Assembly (NCBI RefSeq): GCF_023243075.1
Contig: NZ_JALKFZ020000120.1
Coordinates: 1 to 53,582 of the forward strand
From: Frankia sp. AiPa1
Lineage (GTDB): Bacteria > Actinomycetota > Actinomycetes > Frankiales > Frankiaceae
Direction of reading: 5' to 3'
DNA length: 53,582 nucleotides
The position numbers and the translations under genes are program-made. The notes below the pieces were generated by a model, which was given only the letters and a program-made list of their open reading frames with translations, had not been told where the DNA came from and ran no database searches. Below, piece by piece: positions 19,302 to 27,394 of this stretch (position 1 is its first letter; the number at the start of each line of letters is the position of its first letter).

Positions 19302-19763
19302 GTGTCAGAACGCACCGGTTTTCCGCTTAGCCAGCGCGATTTCGACGCCATCTACAGCAGAGTGCCGCGGCTGTGCGTCGAAGTGGTGGTTTCCGGTCCG
19401 GCCGGTGTGCTGCTGACAAAACGGGACATCGAGCCCTGCCGGGGGCAGTGGCACCTGCCGGGGGGCACGGTGTTCTTCGGCGAGTCGCTGCCGGCGGCGG
19501 TGGAGCGGGTGGCCGCGCGGGAGCTCGGGGCGGCGGTCACGGTGGGCGCCCTGCTCGGCTACATCGAATATCCGTTGATGGCGGCGGCGGGCTACCGGGG
19601 CTGGCCGATCGGCGTCGCGTTCGAGGCAACGCTGGTAGGTGGCCAACCGGTCGGCAGCGACGAGGGCCGCGAGGTCGGCTGGTTCGGCGAGATCCCGCCG
19701 AACACCCTCACCGAACAGGCCGACTTCCTACGACGCCGCGCGCTGTGGGCCGCGCAGGCCTGA
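19302..19763 (+). CDS. Nudix-domain protein with a degenerate Nudix box
   Basis: 153 aa. The fold pattern is Nudix: a strand LCVEVVVSGPAGVLLTKRD, then RGQWHLPGGTVFFGESLPAA and a helix with ERVAARELGAA. The canonical box GX5EX7REUXEEXGU is only partly kept: G, the first E and the R are there, but REUXEE reads RVAARE, so two of the usual acidic residues are Val and Arg. A similar loosened box occurs in GDP-mannose mannosyl hydrolase-like Nudix proteins. It may hydrolyse a nucleoside-diphosphate sugar without the standard Mg site, or be a non-catalytic binder. It appears leaderless (see 19290) and ends about 70 bases before the HxlR gene. Confidence 0.85.
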   Translation: MSERTGFPLSQRDFDAIYSRVPRLCVEVVVSGPAGVLLTKRDIEPCRGQWHLPGGTVFFGESLPAAVERVAARELGAAVTVGALLGYIEYPLMAAAGYRGWPIGVAFEATLVGGQPVGSDEGREVGWFGEIPPNTLTEQADFLRRRALWAAQA

Positions 19764-19835
19764 ACCATCCCGATACATCCGGGGAGAAACGTAGAGTACG
19801 TCGCAGGCGGGTGACGCGGGGTGCGGGAGGTGGCT

Positions 19836-20264
19836 GTGGCAGTAGCCGAGAACCGGCGCCGGTACAGCAGCGAGGAGCTGTCCGCGCTGCGGGTGGTGCA
19901 GCCGGTGGCGGATGCGGACTGTCGCGTCCGGGCTGTGATGGACCGGGTCGGCGACAAGTGGTCGGTGGCCGTGGTCAACGAGATCAGCGGCGGCCCCCGG
20001 CGTTTCTCCGAGATCAAACGGTGCCTGCCCGGCATCAACCAGCGGATGCTCACGAGCACGCTGCGGGTGCTGGAGCGGGACGGGCTGGTGACCCGCACCG
20101 TGTATCCGGAGGTGCCGCCCAGGGTGGACTACGAGCTGACCGAGATGGGCCGGGCGATGCTGGACACCGTGTCATCCTTGCTGCACTGGGCCCAGCGCAA
20201 CGTCGACGGCATCGACAGGGCCCGGCGGCGCTACGACGCCCGCCGGGCCCCGGCCGAAGGCTGA
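19836..20264 (+). CDS. HxlR-family transcriptional regulator
   Basis: 142-aa winged-helix regulator. HxlR signatures are CRVRAVMDRVGDKWSVAVVN, then GGPRRFSEIKRCLPGINQRM in the recognition-helix region, LRVLERDGLVTR, and the wing VPPRVDYELTEMG. It probably binds DNA as a dimer and senses a small molecule or redox signal through Cys residues; a Cys lies near the N terminus (ADADCRVR). GTG 19836 is chosen because GGAGG ends 5 bases upstream. It converges on the LUD gene across a 16-bp palindrome. Confidence 0.92.
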   Translation: MAVAENRRRYSSEELSALRVVQPVADADCRVRAVMDRVGDKWSVAVVNEISGGPRRFSEIKRCLPGINQRMLTSTLRVLERDGLVTRTVYPEVPPRVDYELTEMGRAMLDTVSSLLHWAQRNVDGIDRARRRYDARRAPAEG

Positions 20265-20280
20265 CTCAGGACGTCCTGAG
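20265..20280. terminator. 16-bp perfect palindrome between convergent stops
   Basis: CTCAGGACGTCCTGAG immediately after the HxlR stop and 10 bases before the LUD stop. It has no loop, so it is either a short bidirectional terminator hairpin or a protein-binding dyad. Confidence 0.4.
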
Positions 20281-20289
20281 CCAGGGTGC

Positions 20290-20922
20290 TCAGAAGCCGA
20301 TGGTCTCGCGGACGAGAACGACGACGCCGCGGTCCGGGAACGCCTCGCGCTCCAGGATCAGGAACCGGCCGAGAAACGACGGCTGGTTGTAGAGGTCGGT
20401 CAGCCGCTGGAACTCCCGGGGCAGGCTGTACGTACGGATGCGGCGCAGGGCGGTCGGTACGTCGGCCACGATCTTCTGCGAGCCGACCACCCAGATAGCC
20501 CGCCGCGCACCCGACGCGTACGGCGCGAACTGGCTGCCACTGGCCGAGCCGACGACCAGTGACCCGTCCTCGGTCACCGCGTGCACGCTGCCGACGACCA
20601 CGTCGGGGCTGGCCCCGAGCCGGATCGTCGCGTAAACGTCATCGCTGGGCGCGGGAGCGTTCGCCCGCACCGAGGTGTATTTCCCGGACTCGTCGATGTC
20701 GGCGAGGATGCCGGAAATGCGCAGCGTCTCGCTGGAGGCGGTGAAGATGCTCTGGCCGTCGGTCGGCAGCAGCTCGCCGACAAGCTCGCGGGCCTGCTCG
20801 ACAGTGTCGACAACGTGCACGGTGTAGCCGTGTTCCTGCAGGGCGGCAACGGCCCGGTCGAGCTGCTCGGTGCCGGCCGGCAGGGAGAACGTCTCGTCGA
20901 GAGGTGGGGCTTCGACGGTCAT
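20290..20922 (-). CDS. LUD-domain (LutC-like) protein
   Basis: 210-aa protein of the LUD superfamily (DUF162), related to LutC/LutB-type lactate-utilisation proteins. The diagnostic stretch is QSIFTASSETLRISGI near 58-73, followed by VYATIRLGASPDVVVGSVHAV and the C-terminal basic helix. Standalone LUD proteins are common in actinobacteria and their reaction is mostly unknown. ATG 20922 has AAGGAC about 6 bases upstream. It faces the divergent AHBA synthase gene across 430 bases and is convergent with the HxlR regulator, which might control it. Confidence 0.82.
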   Translation of the reverse strand: MTVEAPPLDETFSLPAGTEQLDRAVAALQEHGYTVHVVDTVEQARELVGELLPTDGQSIFTASSETLRISGILADIDESGKYTSVRANAPAPSDDVYATIRLGASPDVVVGSVHAVTEDGSLVVGSASGSQFAPYASGARRAIWVVGSQKIVADVPTALRRIRTYSLPREFQRLTDLYNQPSFLGRFLILEREAFPDRGVVVLVRETIGF

Positions 20923-21356
20923 CGTCGTCCTTTCGGAGCGCGGGGATCAGGTGGAGGATGGTGCGGGCCTGCATGTGCGTTCCTCGAGTCTGGGTGACGT
21001 CGCGGAGCCATGGAAGAGGGCACTTTTTTCTGCCTTGGTGTGTTGGAGGGAACCATCGGCACCGCATCATCCATAAAATGATCATGGATGCGTCGGTGGG
21101 GTGTTCTAGGGGGAGGCTACGGGGCTGACGCTCGCGTCAGGGCCCAGATAGCCTGCGTCGGTAGGTTTTTTCTTTCTGGTTCGCTGGCCGGAAGACCGGT
21201 TTCTCGGCCGTACGGCGGTGGCCGTGATGAAGCGGCGAAAATGGCGCGTGGCCCGGATCCCAGAACTTTCGGCTCGCGCCGACGGTAGCTCCTTGCAAAG
21301 TCCCGATTGTTGTCCCGGTCCGTGCGGAAAACACCGCGGAAACGAGGAGAGAAACA
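20923..21356. other. Divergent intergenic region, LUD gene / AHBA synthase
   Basis: About 430 bases, noticeably lower in G+C than the flanks around 21000-21180. It contains a small inverted repeat CATCCAT (21068-21074) / ATGGATG (21084-21090) with a 9-base spacer, a possible operator. No gene is recognisable. The compositional dip is compatible with acquired DNA ahead of the AHBA synthase. Confidence 0.4.
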
Positions 21357-22535
21357 GTGGGTACTGTGCCGGTCATGAGATCGCAACTGCCGGTCTGGCC
21401 GCAGTATGACGACACCGAGCGGGTCGGTCTGTTGCGCGCGCTCGAACAGGGTCAGTGGTGGCGGATGGGGGGCAGCGAGGTCGACGAGTTCGAGGCGGAG
21501 TTCACCCGCTACCACGGCGGTTCGCATGGGCTCGCCGTTACCAACGGCACGCATGCACTGGAGCTGGCCCTGCAGGTCCTCGGGGCCGGTCCGGGCACGG
21601 AGGTGATTGTCCCGGCGTTCACCTTCATCTCGTCGTCACAGGCGGCACAGCGGCTCGGGGCCGTCGCGGTTCCGGTCGACATCGACCCCGTCACCTACAA
21701 CATCGACCCCACTGCCGTAGCCGCCGCGATCAGCTCGCGGACCGCGGCCATCATGCCGGTGCACATCGCCGGTGAGGTCGCGGACATGGATGTGCTCGCG
21801 AAGATCTCCGCGGACACCGGAGTTCCGCTGGTGCAGGACGCCGCGCACGCGCACGGCGCGCGTTGGCAGGGACGCCGGATCGGGGAGCTGGGCACCGTCG
21901 CCGCGTTCAGCTTCCAGAACGGCAAGCTCATGACCGCCGGGGAAGGCGGTGCCGTGCTCTTTCCGGACGCCGCACTGCGGGCGGACGCCTTTCTTCGGCA
22001 CAGCTGCGGCCGTCCCCCCACCGACAGGTACTACTTCCACCAGACATCCGGCTCGAACTTCCGCCTCAACGAGTTCTCCGCGGCGGTTCTGCGCGCCCAA
22101 CTGCGGCGTCTTGACGGGCAGATCGACACCCGCGAGCAGCGCTGGCCGGTGCTGTCCAGATTGCTCAGCGAGATTGCCGGAGTCGTCCCGCAGGGACGTG
22201 ACCCGCGCTGCGACCGGCGGCCACACTACATGGCGATGTTCCGGGTGCCGGGCCTGACCGAACAGCGGCGCAACGAACTTGTCGACCGGCTGGTGGCAAG
22301 CGGTCTTCCGGCGTTCGCCGCCTTCCGCGTCGTGTACCGCTCCGACGGTTTCTGGGAGACCGGAGCACCCCAGACATCCGTCGAGGAGCTGGCACGGCGG
22401 TGCCCGAACGCGGAGGCGCTCAGCGCCGATGGCGTCTGGCTGCACCACCGCACGCTGCTGGCCACCGAGGCACAGGTGCACGAGGTCGCCGAGATCATCA
22501 GCTGGGCGGTCGGTGAGATCCGGGCCGGGCGATGA
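21357..22535 (+). CDS. rifK: 3-amino-5-hydroxybenzoate (AHBA) synthase, DegT/DnrJ family
   Basis: 392-aa PLP enzyme of the DegT/DnrJ/EryC1 fold. Compared with sugar aminotransferases it carries features I associate with AHBA synthase (RifK): the start LPVWPQYDD, ALEQGQWWRMGG, LAVTNGTHALELALQV, VPAFTFISSSQAAQRLGAV, the PLP-Lys segment FSFQNGKLMTAGEGGAV (Lys about 190), SNFRLNEFSAAVLRAQL, and a C-terminal DGVWLHHRTLLA. AHBA synthase aromatises 5-deoxy-5-aminodehydroshikimate to AHBA, the starter of ansamycins and mitomycins. GTG 21357 has GAGGAG about 8 bases upstream. None of the partner genes (aminoDHQ synthase, kinase, oxidoreductase, phosphatase or PKS) are in the window. An IS110-family gene ends 12 bases beyond the stop. 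Confidence 0.88.
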   Translation: MGTVPVMRSQLPVWPQYDDTERVGLLRALEQGQWWRMGGSEVDEFEAEFTRYHGGSHGLAVTNGTHALELALQVLGAGPGTEVIVPAFTFISSSQAAQRLGAVAVPVDIDPVTYNIDPTAVAAAISSRTAAIMPVHIAGEVADMDVLAKISADTGVPLVQDAAHAHGARWQGRRIGELGTVAAFSFQNGKLMTAGEGGAVLFPDAALRADAFLRHSCGRPPTDRYYFHQTSGSNFRLNEFSAAVLRAQLRRLDGQIDTREQRWPVLSRLLSEIAGVVPQGRDPRCDRRPHYMAMFRVPGLTEQRRNELVDRLVASGLPAFAAFRVVYRSDGFWETGAPQTSVEELARRCPNAEALSADGVWLHHRTLLATEAQVHEVAEIISWAVGEIRAGR

Positions 22536-22546
22536 GTTGCCCTGTG

Positions 22547-23785
22547 TCAAGCCGCCGCTTGTTGATTTTGGTTGATGAGTGCTTGCAGGGCTCCGTGGGC
22601 GGCGGGGTTGTAGGGAACGTTGTCGTGCCAGCAGCGCCAGATGACGTTCACCCACGCACGGGCGAGGACCCGGACGGCGTGAGGATGGTCGTGGCCTCGG
22701 TCTCGGGCGCGTTGGTAGAGAGCAGCGGCCCAGGGGTTCGCGTGGCGGGAGTCGCCGGCGAAGTCGCACAGGGCGTCGCGGAGCTGTTTGTCCGCTCCCC
22801 AGCGGAACGTGACGGCTTTGACCTTGCCGGACTGGCGGGTCGACGGTGCGACGCCGGCCAGGCAAGCCAGGGAGTCGGGGGTGGGGAACCGGCCGCGGGC
22901 GTCCCCGATCTCGGCGAGCAGCCGGGCGGCGCGGACTTTGCCCGAGCGGGGCAGGGACGTGAAGACGAGGCCGTCGGGGTGGAGTTCGAGTTGTTCCGCG
23001 ATCCGTCCAGCCAGGATGTCGATCTGGGTGTTGAGAGCGCGCAGGGTCGTGACGTAGGCGAGGGTGACGGCGGCGTCGACGGGGTCGTGGTCGCCGGTGT
23101 CGCCGTCGGGCGCGCTGGTCAGGCGGGTGTAGAGGGTCTGTGCGGGGGTGCGGCCGCTGTAGCGGGCGGCGTGCGGCCAGGCGGCCAGCCGCTTGACCGA
23201 CAGCCAGCTGGCCTGGGCCTGGGTGGTGAACCGTTCGAGGAACCGCAGGCTGATGTCGGAGTCGATCTCGGAGAACAGGCCGGCCGCGCCGGGGAACACG
23301 ACCTGCGGGTGGGCGCGGAGCTGGTTGGCGACCGCGACCCGGTGGGCGACGAGGTTCCGGCGGGCGCGGACGCTACGGCGCAGCGCGGTTGTCTGGCCGG
23401 TGTCGCGGACGAGCGGGCGCAGCCGGCGGCGGTCGGTGCGCACGACGTCGGCCAGGACGTAGGCGTCGAACCGGTCGTCCTTGTTCCCCGCCGACCCGTA
23501 GCGGGACCGCAGGTTCTTCAACTGGCCGGGTGGGATCACGAACACCGTCAGCTCGGCCTGGCGCAACGCGGCGACGACCGGCCCGTCGGGGCGTTCGATC
23601 CCGACCTCGGTCACGCCGCGTTTCAGCAGCCGCTTGACCATGTTCTTCAACCCGGCGGCGTCGTGGGAGACCGCGAACCGGTCGAGGACCTCTCCGTCGG
23701 CGTCGACGACCGCGACGGCGTGGTCGTCTTTGGCCCAGTCCACGCCGCCACAGACACGCGGTGTCGGGATCGGGTCGATACTCAT
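22547..23785 (-). CDS. IS110-family transposase (DEDD recombinase)
   Basis: 412 aa. The N-terminal RuvC-like DEDD domain shows VCGGVDWAKDDHAVAVVD (Asp about 16), VGIERPDGP (Glu about 64) and GNKDDRFDAYVLADVV (Asp about 104 and 107). The C-terminal Transposase_20 domain has TSLPRSGKVRAARLLAEIGD and LACLAGVAPSTRQSGK. ATG 23785 has GAGGAG upstream, matching the usual family N terminus. Recombinases of this family work with a structured non-coding bridge RNA from the element's own non-coding end. The ORF is intact, so the element may be active. Confidence 0.95.
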   Translation of the reverse strand: MSIDPIPTPRVCGGVDWAKDDHAVAVVDADGEVLDRFAVSHDAAGLKNMVKRLLKRGVTEVGIERPDGPVVAALRQAELTVFVIPPGQLKNLRSRYGSAGNKDDRFDAYVLADVVRTDRRRLRPLVRDTGQTTALRRSVRARRNLVAHRVAVANQLRAHPQVVFPGAAGLFSEIDSDISLRFLERFTTQAQASWLSVKRLAAWPHAARYSGRTPAQTLYTRLTSAPDGDTGDHDPVDAAVTLAYVTTLRALNTQIDILAGRIAEQLELHPDGLVFTSLPRSGKVRAARLLAEIGDARGRFPTPDSLACLAGVAPSTRQSGKVKAVTFRWGADKQLRDALCDFAGDSRHANPWAAALYQRARDRGHDHPHAVRVLARAWVNVIWRCWHDNVPYNPAAHGALQALINQNQQAAA

Positions 23786-23984
23786 CTGTGTCTCCTCGCT
23801 GTTGCACCAGTGGGAAGACACCCGGTGGTCCTGGGACACCGCAGCCGGTCGCTCACTGATCGGCGCTCGATGGCGCGCAGCCCTGTAGCCAGTCGGGGTG
23901 TCCTGGGCCACCGGGCCTCGCGGAACTCATCGCGGACCTTCACGGTCGAGCGAGCAGGGCGATGGCCCGGTGGGGACCAGGGGC
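23786..23984 (-). ncRNA. Candidate bridge-RNA region of the IS110 element
   Basis: Non-coding DNA upstream of the transposase, where IS110-group elements encode their bridge RNA. It contains a long imperfect inverted repeat: 23821-23840 pairs with 23897-23915 through CCCGGTGG/CCACCGGG and ACACC/GGTGT around an internal TCCTGGG present on both sides in the same orientation. The boundaries of the RNA and its guide loops are not determined. Confidence 0.45.
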
Positions 23985-24018
23985 GTGTCCGAACCCTCTC
24001 AGTTGCCGGTTCGGACAC
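23985..24018. promoter_or_regulatory. 11-bp perfect stem-loop upstream of the permease
   Basis: GTGTCCGAACC (23985-23995) pairs perfectly with 24008-24018 around a 12-base loop, ending 15 bases before the permease start. It could be a terminator of upstream transcription, the edge of the IS element or a 5' UTR structure; sequence does not decide. Confidence 0.6.
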
Positions 24019-24033
24019 TTGGATGGTGGACCA

Positions 24034-24816
24034 GTGAGCACCCTGACCTACGACCTCGTCGACTCCCGGATCATGGTCAGTCGCTGCCTGCGCCGGTCGT
24101 GGCGCGACCCCGAGGCGTTCTTCACGGCGCTGATGCTGCCGATCATCCTGATGCTGCTGTTCGTCTACGTCTTCGGCGGCGCGCTGCGCGACCAGGGGCC
24201 GTACGTCGACTACGTGGTGCCCGGGCTGATCGTGCTGTGTGCCGGGTTCGGCGCGGGGACGACCGCGGTGGCCCTGGCCACCGACATGGCCGGCGGCATC
24301 GTGGACCGGTTCCGCTCGATGCCGATCCGCGCGTCGGCGATCCTGCTCGGCCAGGTCGCGGCGAGCCTGACCCGCAACCTGCTCGCGACCGCCCTGGTCA
24401 TCGGCGTGGGCCTGGGCATCGGCTGGCGCCCGACGACCTCGGTCTGGCACTGGCTCGGCGCCGTCGGCATGATCGTGCTGTTCATTCTGGCGCTGTCCTG
24501 GCTCGCCGCGGCGGTCGGGCTGCTCGCGGGCGGCCCGGAGGCGGCGAACTCGTTCACCTTCGTGCTGATGTTCCTGCCTTACGTGAGCACCGCGTTCGTC
24601 CCGACCCACACGATGCCGAGCGTCCTGCGGGGCTTCGCCGCGAACCAGCCGTTCACCCCGATCATCGAGACCATGCGCGGCCTGTGGATGGGCCACACCT
24701 CCACCGGCGCGTCGCTGGGCCACGAGGCACTGATCGCCCTCGCCTGGTCCCTCGGCATCCTCGCCGTCTCCTGGCTCGCCGCCACCCACCTGTTCCGCCG
24801 CGGCACCGCCCACTGA
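24034..24816 (+). CDS. ABC-2 type transporter permease, DrrB-like, without a partner ATPase
   Basis: 260-aa membrane permease with six hydrophobic segments: MLPIILMLLFVYVFGGAL, VPGLIVLCAGFGAGTTAVAL, LATALVIGVGLGIGW, IVLFILALSWLAAAVGLLAG and two more. The loop VDRFRSMPIRASAILLGQ and the C-terminal QPFTPIIETMRGLWMG are typical of DrrB/antibiotic-export ABC-2 permeases. GTG 24034 has a weak GGTGGA upstream. DrrB-type genes normally follow, often overlapping, a DrrA ATPase gene; here an IS110 element lies immediately upstream and no ATPase is in the window. Insertion or rearrangement may have separated the pair. Confidence 0.9.
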   Translation: MSTLTYDLVDSRIMVSRCLRRSWRDPEAFFTALMLPIILMLLFVYVFGGALRDQGPYVDYVVPGLIVLCAGFGAGTTAVALATDMAGGIVDRFRSMPIRASAILLGQVAASLTRNLLATALVIGVGLGIGWRPTTSVWHWLGAVGMIVLFILALSWLAAAVGLLAGGPEAANSFTFVLMFLPYVSTAFVPTHTMPSVLRGFAANQPFTPIIETMRGLWMGHTSTGASLGHEALIALAWSLGILAVSWLAATHLFRRGTAH

Positions 24817-24832
24817 GCGCTGCCCGGCGAAG

Positions 24833-25054
24833 ATGCGGAAGAACGGAGACCGCCGGACCCGGATTGTTCGGCGACCGGACAACGACGTGGTGCCCGACGA
24901 TCAGGACGAGGCTCCTGCCGACCTCGTGCTGCGGAACTCCGGTCTCGAGGGCGTGACGCGCATCCTCGAATCGGTCGCGTCCGAGGGGGCCGACTGGATT
25001 CGCCACGACCAGGAACGTCGAGAGCGATGGGCGAGCCGCCTGTTCGCCCGATGA
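24833..25054 (+). CDS. Small hypothetical protein
   Basis: 73 aa, starting 16 bases after the permease stop. Third codon positions are mostly G or C, consistent with a real gene. The sequence is hydrophilic, with LRNSGLEGVTRILESVASEG and a charged C-terminal helix WIRHDQERRERWASRLF. There is no recognised domain. It may be co-transcribed with the permease or be the tail of a degraded longer gene; ribosome binding is weak. Confidence 0.45.
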   Translation: MRKNGDRRTRIVRRPDNDVVPDDQDEAPADLVLRNSGLEGVTRILESVASEGADWIRHDQERRERWASRLFAR

Positions 25055-25223
25055 TGAGGTGACACATGGCGGACAGGCTGGCTGTCAGGTAGCAGATTCT
25101 CGGCGGGCGAGGGGTCACCTACAGTCATGATTGTTCCGTTCCGGCTGTCCGGCACGGGGCCATCCTCGGTGCCCGCGGGTGGCGAGTGCGGTGGGCCGCG
25201 TGGCCCGGGAAACGGAGTGGATC

Positions 25224-25874
25224 ATGCGGCGTGTGGCGCGAGTGGCCGTCGTTCCGACGGTGCTGGTCGTGGCCCTGGGCCTGGCTGCCTGCGACGGAAA
25301 GTCCGGCTCGTCGCGGCATGCCAGGTCGTCGGCGGGGCGCAGTGGTGCCGTGCACGCGGCCAGCGCCGGTTCGGGATCCTCGTCAGGGTCATCAGGATCC
25401 TCGGCGGCTGGTGGGAGCACGCGGTCGACCGCGAGCGCGCGGCCCGTGTCCGGTGCTGTCAGGCCGTGCGCGGCGCAGGCCGTGACGGTGACACTCGGGT
25501 CGTCGTCCGTCGTCGAGGGCGACCAGCGCGAGCGGCAGGTACGGCTGACCAACCGCTCGTCCCGGCGCTGCACGGTGAGCGGCTATCCGGGCGTGAGCCT
25601 GGTCGCTCGGGATGGAGCCGGCTGGGACGTCGTGCGCTCCCCGCTGGTGCGGCCGAGCCGAATCACCCTCGCGCCGGGGGCCGCGGCGCACGCCTCCCTG
25701 CACTATCTTCCCGCGAACGTCGGCGAGCCCGGTGGGTTCGACGCGACGCGCATCCAGGTCACGCCACCCGACACGTTCACCACGACCACCCTGCCCTGGG
25801 ACGGCGGCCCGCTGCTCGACCAGTCCGGCGCCACCCACCCGGGTACCTACCTGACGGCCCTGACCGCCGGATAG
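25224..25874 (+). CDS. DUF4232-type lipoprotein
   Basis: 216 aa. The signal peptide MRRVARVAVVPTVLVVALG ends in lipobox LAAC, so Cys at about 21 would be lipidated and the protein anchored outside the membrane. Residues 25-80 are a Ser/Gly/Ala-rich spacer. Residues 80-216 form a DUF4232 beta-sandwich-like domain: PCAAQAVTVTLGSS, RQVRLTNRSSRRCTVSGYPG, ITLAPGAAAHASLHY. DUF4232 proteins are exported, with unknown ligand. ATG 25224 has GGAG about 8 bases upstream. Confidence 0.88.
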   Translation: MRRVARVAVVPTVLVVALGLAACDGKSGSSRHARSSAGRSGAVHAASAGSGSSSGSSGSSAAGGSTRSTASARPVSGAVRPCAAQAVTVTLGSSSVVEGDQRERQVRLTNRSSRRCTVSGYPGVSLVARDGAGWDVVRSPLVRPSRITLAPGAAAHASLHYLPANVGEPGGFDATRIQVTPPDTFTTTTLPWDGGPLLDQSGATHPGTYLTALTAG

Positions 25875-25984
25875 CGGCGCGGCGAGTACCCCACGGCTGG
25901 TGGCGGGGGAAGGATGGAACTCCTGCGCGATCAGCCCGGCGAGGAAGAGGTTGCGAGCGGCCAGGGGTGCGGGAGACTGGACGG

Positions 25985-27394
25985 GTGCCTGATGCCTGGC
26001 TTTCCGCGACGCTGCCGGTGCTGGATCTGGCCATGATGTCGGTGGAGGCGGTGCGGCGGGCCGCCGTCCGGGCCGGGGCCACCGGGCGGGTCGTGGACGC
26101 GCCGCTGGATCTGGAGCGGGTCGCCGCGACGTTCGGCAGCGAGCGTCTGTTCCGTGACGGCGCAGCCCGTGCGTCCGCGTTCGCCCCGCTGTCCGGCTTC
26201 TACCGGGCCGCGGACGGTTACCTGCGCACGCACGCGAACTACCCGCATCATCGGGACCGGCTCCTGGGCCTCCTCGGTCTCGTCGACGCCGACCGGGAGG
26301 CCGCAGCGAAGGCCATCGCGGGCCGGTCGGCCGCCGAGCTTGAGGAAGAGGCGGCGCGGGTCGGCGCCATCGCCGTCCGGGTGCGCGGCGAGGCCGAGTG
26401 GCGGTCCTCGGCACCGGGCCAGGCCGCTGCCACAGGTCCCCTCGTGCGGGTCACCGAACGCGACGACGTCTGGGGCGAGGGTCCGCGTGAAAGCGGCGGC
26501 ACCCGCCGCGGTGGCGGCGTTCGCCGGGAGGTCACCGATGGCCGCTGCGCCGCCTCGGTCGGCGGTGCCTTCGGCGGCGGTGCCAGCTCCAGCCCGCAGG
26601 CCGTTGCCGGCGCCAGCCCAGATGCTCGCGGCTCAGGCGCTGCCGGTGCTGACGGCGGCACGCGGCCGCTCGCGGGAGTGCGGGTCCTCGACCTGACCCG
26701 GGTCCTGGCCGGGCCGGTCGCCGGACGCACCCTGGCGCTGCTCGGCGCGGACGTCCTGCGCCTCGACCCGAAGCAACCGGCGGAGATCGGCTGGCAGCAC
26801 CTGGACACCGGGCAGGGCAAACGCACCGCACTGCTGGACCTGCGGACCGACCTGCCTCGCGCGCAGACACTGCTCGCCCAGGCCGACGTGCTGCTCACCG
26901 GCTACCGGCCCGGCGCGATCGAGGCCTTCGAGGCCCGCGGCCTGCGCATCCCGGCGGGGATCGTCCGCGCCCGGATCAACGCCTGGGGAGACGCGGGCCC
27001 GTGGGCGGGGCGGCGCGGGTTCGACTCGATCGTCCAGGCCGCGTCCGGCATCGCGCTGATCGAGAGCGCCGACGATGAGACGCCCGGCGCTCTGCCCGCC
27101 CAGGCCCTCGACCACGCCACCGGCTACCTGCTCGCCGCCGGCATCATCGACGCGCTCACCGCCCGCGCCGCCGACGGCCACGGCCGCGACGTCCTCGCCC
27201 CCCTCGCCCGCACCGCCACCTGGCTGCTCGACGCCCCCGGCCGCGACCCCCACCACCTGCCGGCCGCCCAGCCGTCGGCGAACGCGGCCGTCACCCACGG
27301 CGACCGCACCACGGCCCGCCCGGCCATCCCCGGTTTCGACGACTACCCCCACCCAGCCCATCCGTGGGGCAGCGACGAGCCGTCGTTCTCCTGA
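25985..27394 (+). CDS. CaiB/BaiF family CoA transferase
   Basis: 469-aa class III CoA-transferase relative. An N-terminal segment of about 145 residues (LSGFYRAADGYLRTHANYPHH) resembles the mid-part of CaiB proteins. It is followed by a low-complexity Gly/Ala/Arg spacer (about 155-230) and a classical CaiB core: LAGVRVLDLTRVLAGPVAGR, LLGADVLRLDPK, GKRTALLDLRT, ADVLLTGYRPGAIEAFEARG and FDSIVQAASGIA. The catalytic Asp expected after the GxDS-like loop is not obvious, so activity is uncertain. GTG 25985 has GGGAG about 9 bases upstream. Substrate unknown. Confidence 0.85.
   Translation: MPDAWLSATLPVLDLAMMSVEAVRRAAVRAGATGRVVDAPLDLERVAATFGSERLFRDGAARASAFAPLSGFYRAADGYLRTHANYPHHRDRLLGLLGLVDADREAAAKAIAGRSAAELEEEAARVGAIAVRVRGEAEWRSSAPGQAAATGPLVRVTERDDVWGEGPRESGGTRRGGGVRREVTDGRCAASVGGAFGGGASSSPQAVAGASPDARGSGAAGADGGTRPLAGVRVLDLTRVLAGPVAGRTLALLGADVLRLDPKQPAEIGWQHLDTGQGKRTALLDLRTDLPRAQTLLAQADVLLTGYRPGAIEAFEARGLRIPAGIVRARINAWGDAGPWAGRRGFDSIVQAASGIALIESADDETPGALPAQALDHATGYLLAAGIIDALTARAADGHGRDVLAPLARTATWLLDAPGRDPHHLPAAQPSANAAVTHGDRTTARPAIPGFDDYPHPAHPWGSDEPSFS

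Larger units (their letters stand above)
22536..24033 (-). mobile_element. IS110-family insertion sequence (ends not exactly defined)
   Basis: One DEDD transposase gene with flanking non-coding DNA. IS110 elements lack ordinary terminal inverted repeats and usually make no target duplication, so the ends cannot be fixed by eye. On the left the element must end within the 11 bases between the AHBA synthase stop and the transposase stop. On the right the non-coding end lies between the transposase start (23785) and the permease start (24034). Confidence 0.8.

Noticed and set aside
21357..24816. A complete ansamycin-type biosynthetic cluster
   Set aside because: Only AHBA synthase and an exporter-like permease are present; no PKS, aminoDHQ synthase, kinase or tailoring genes in the window.
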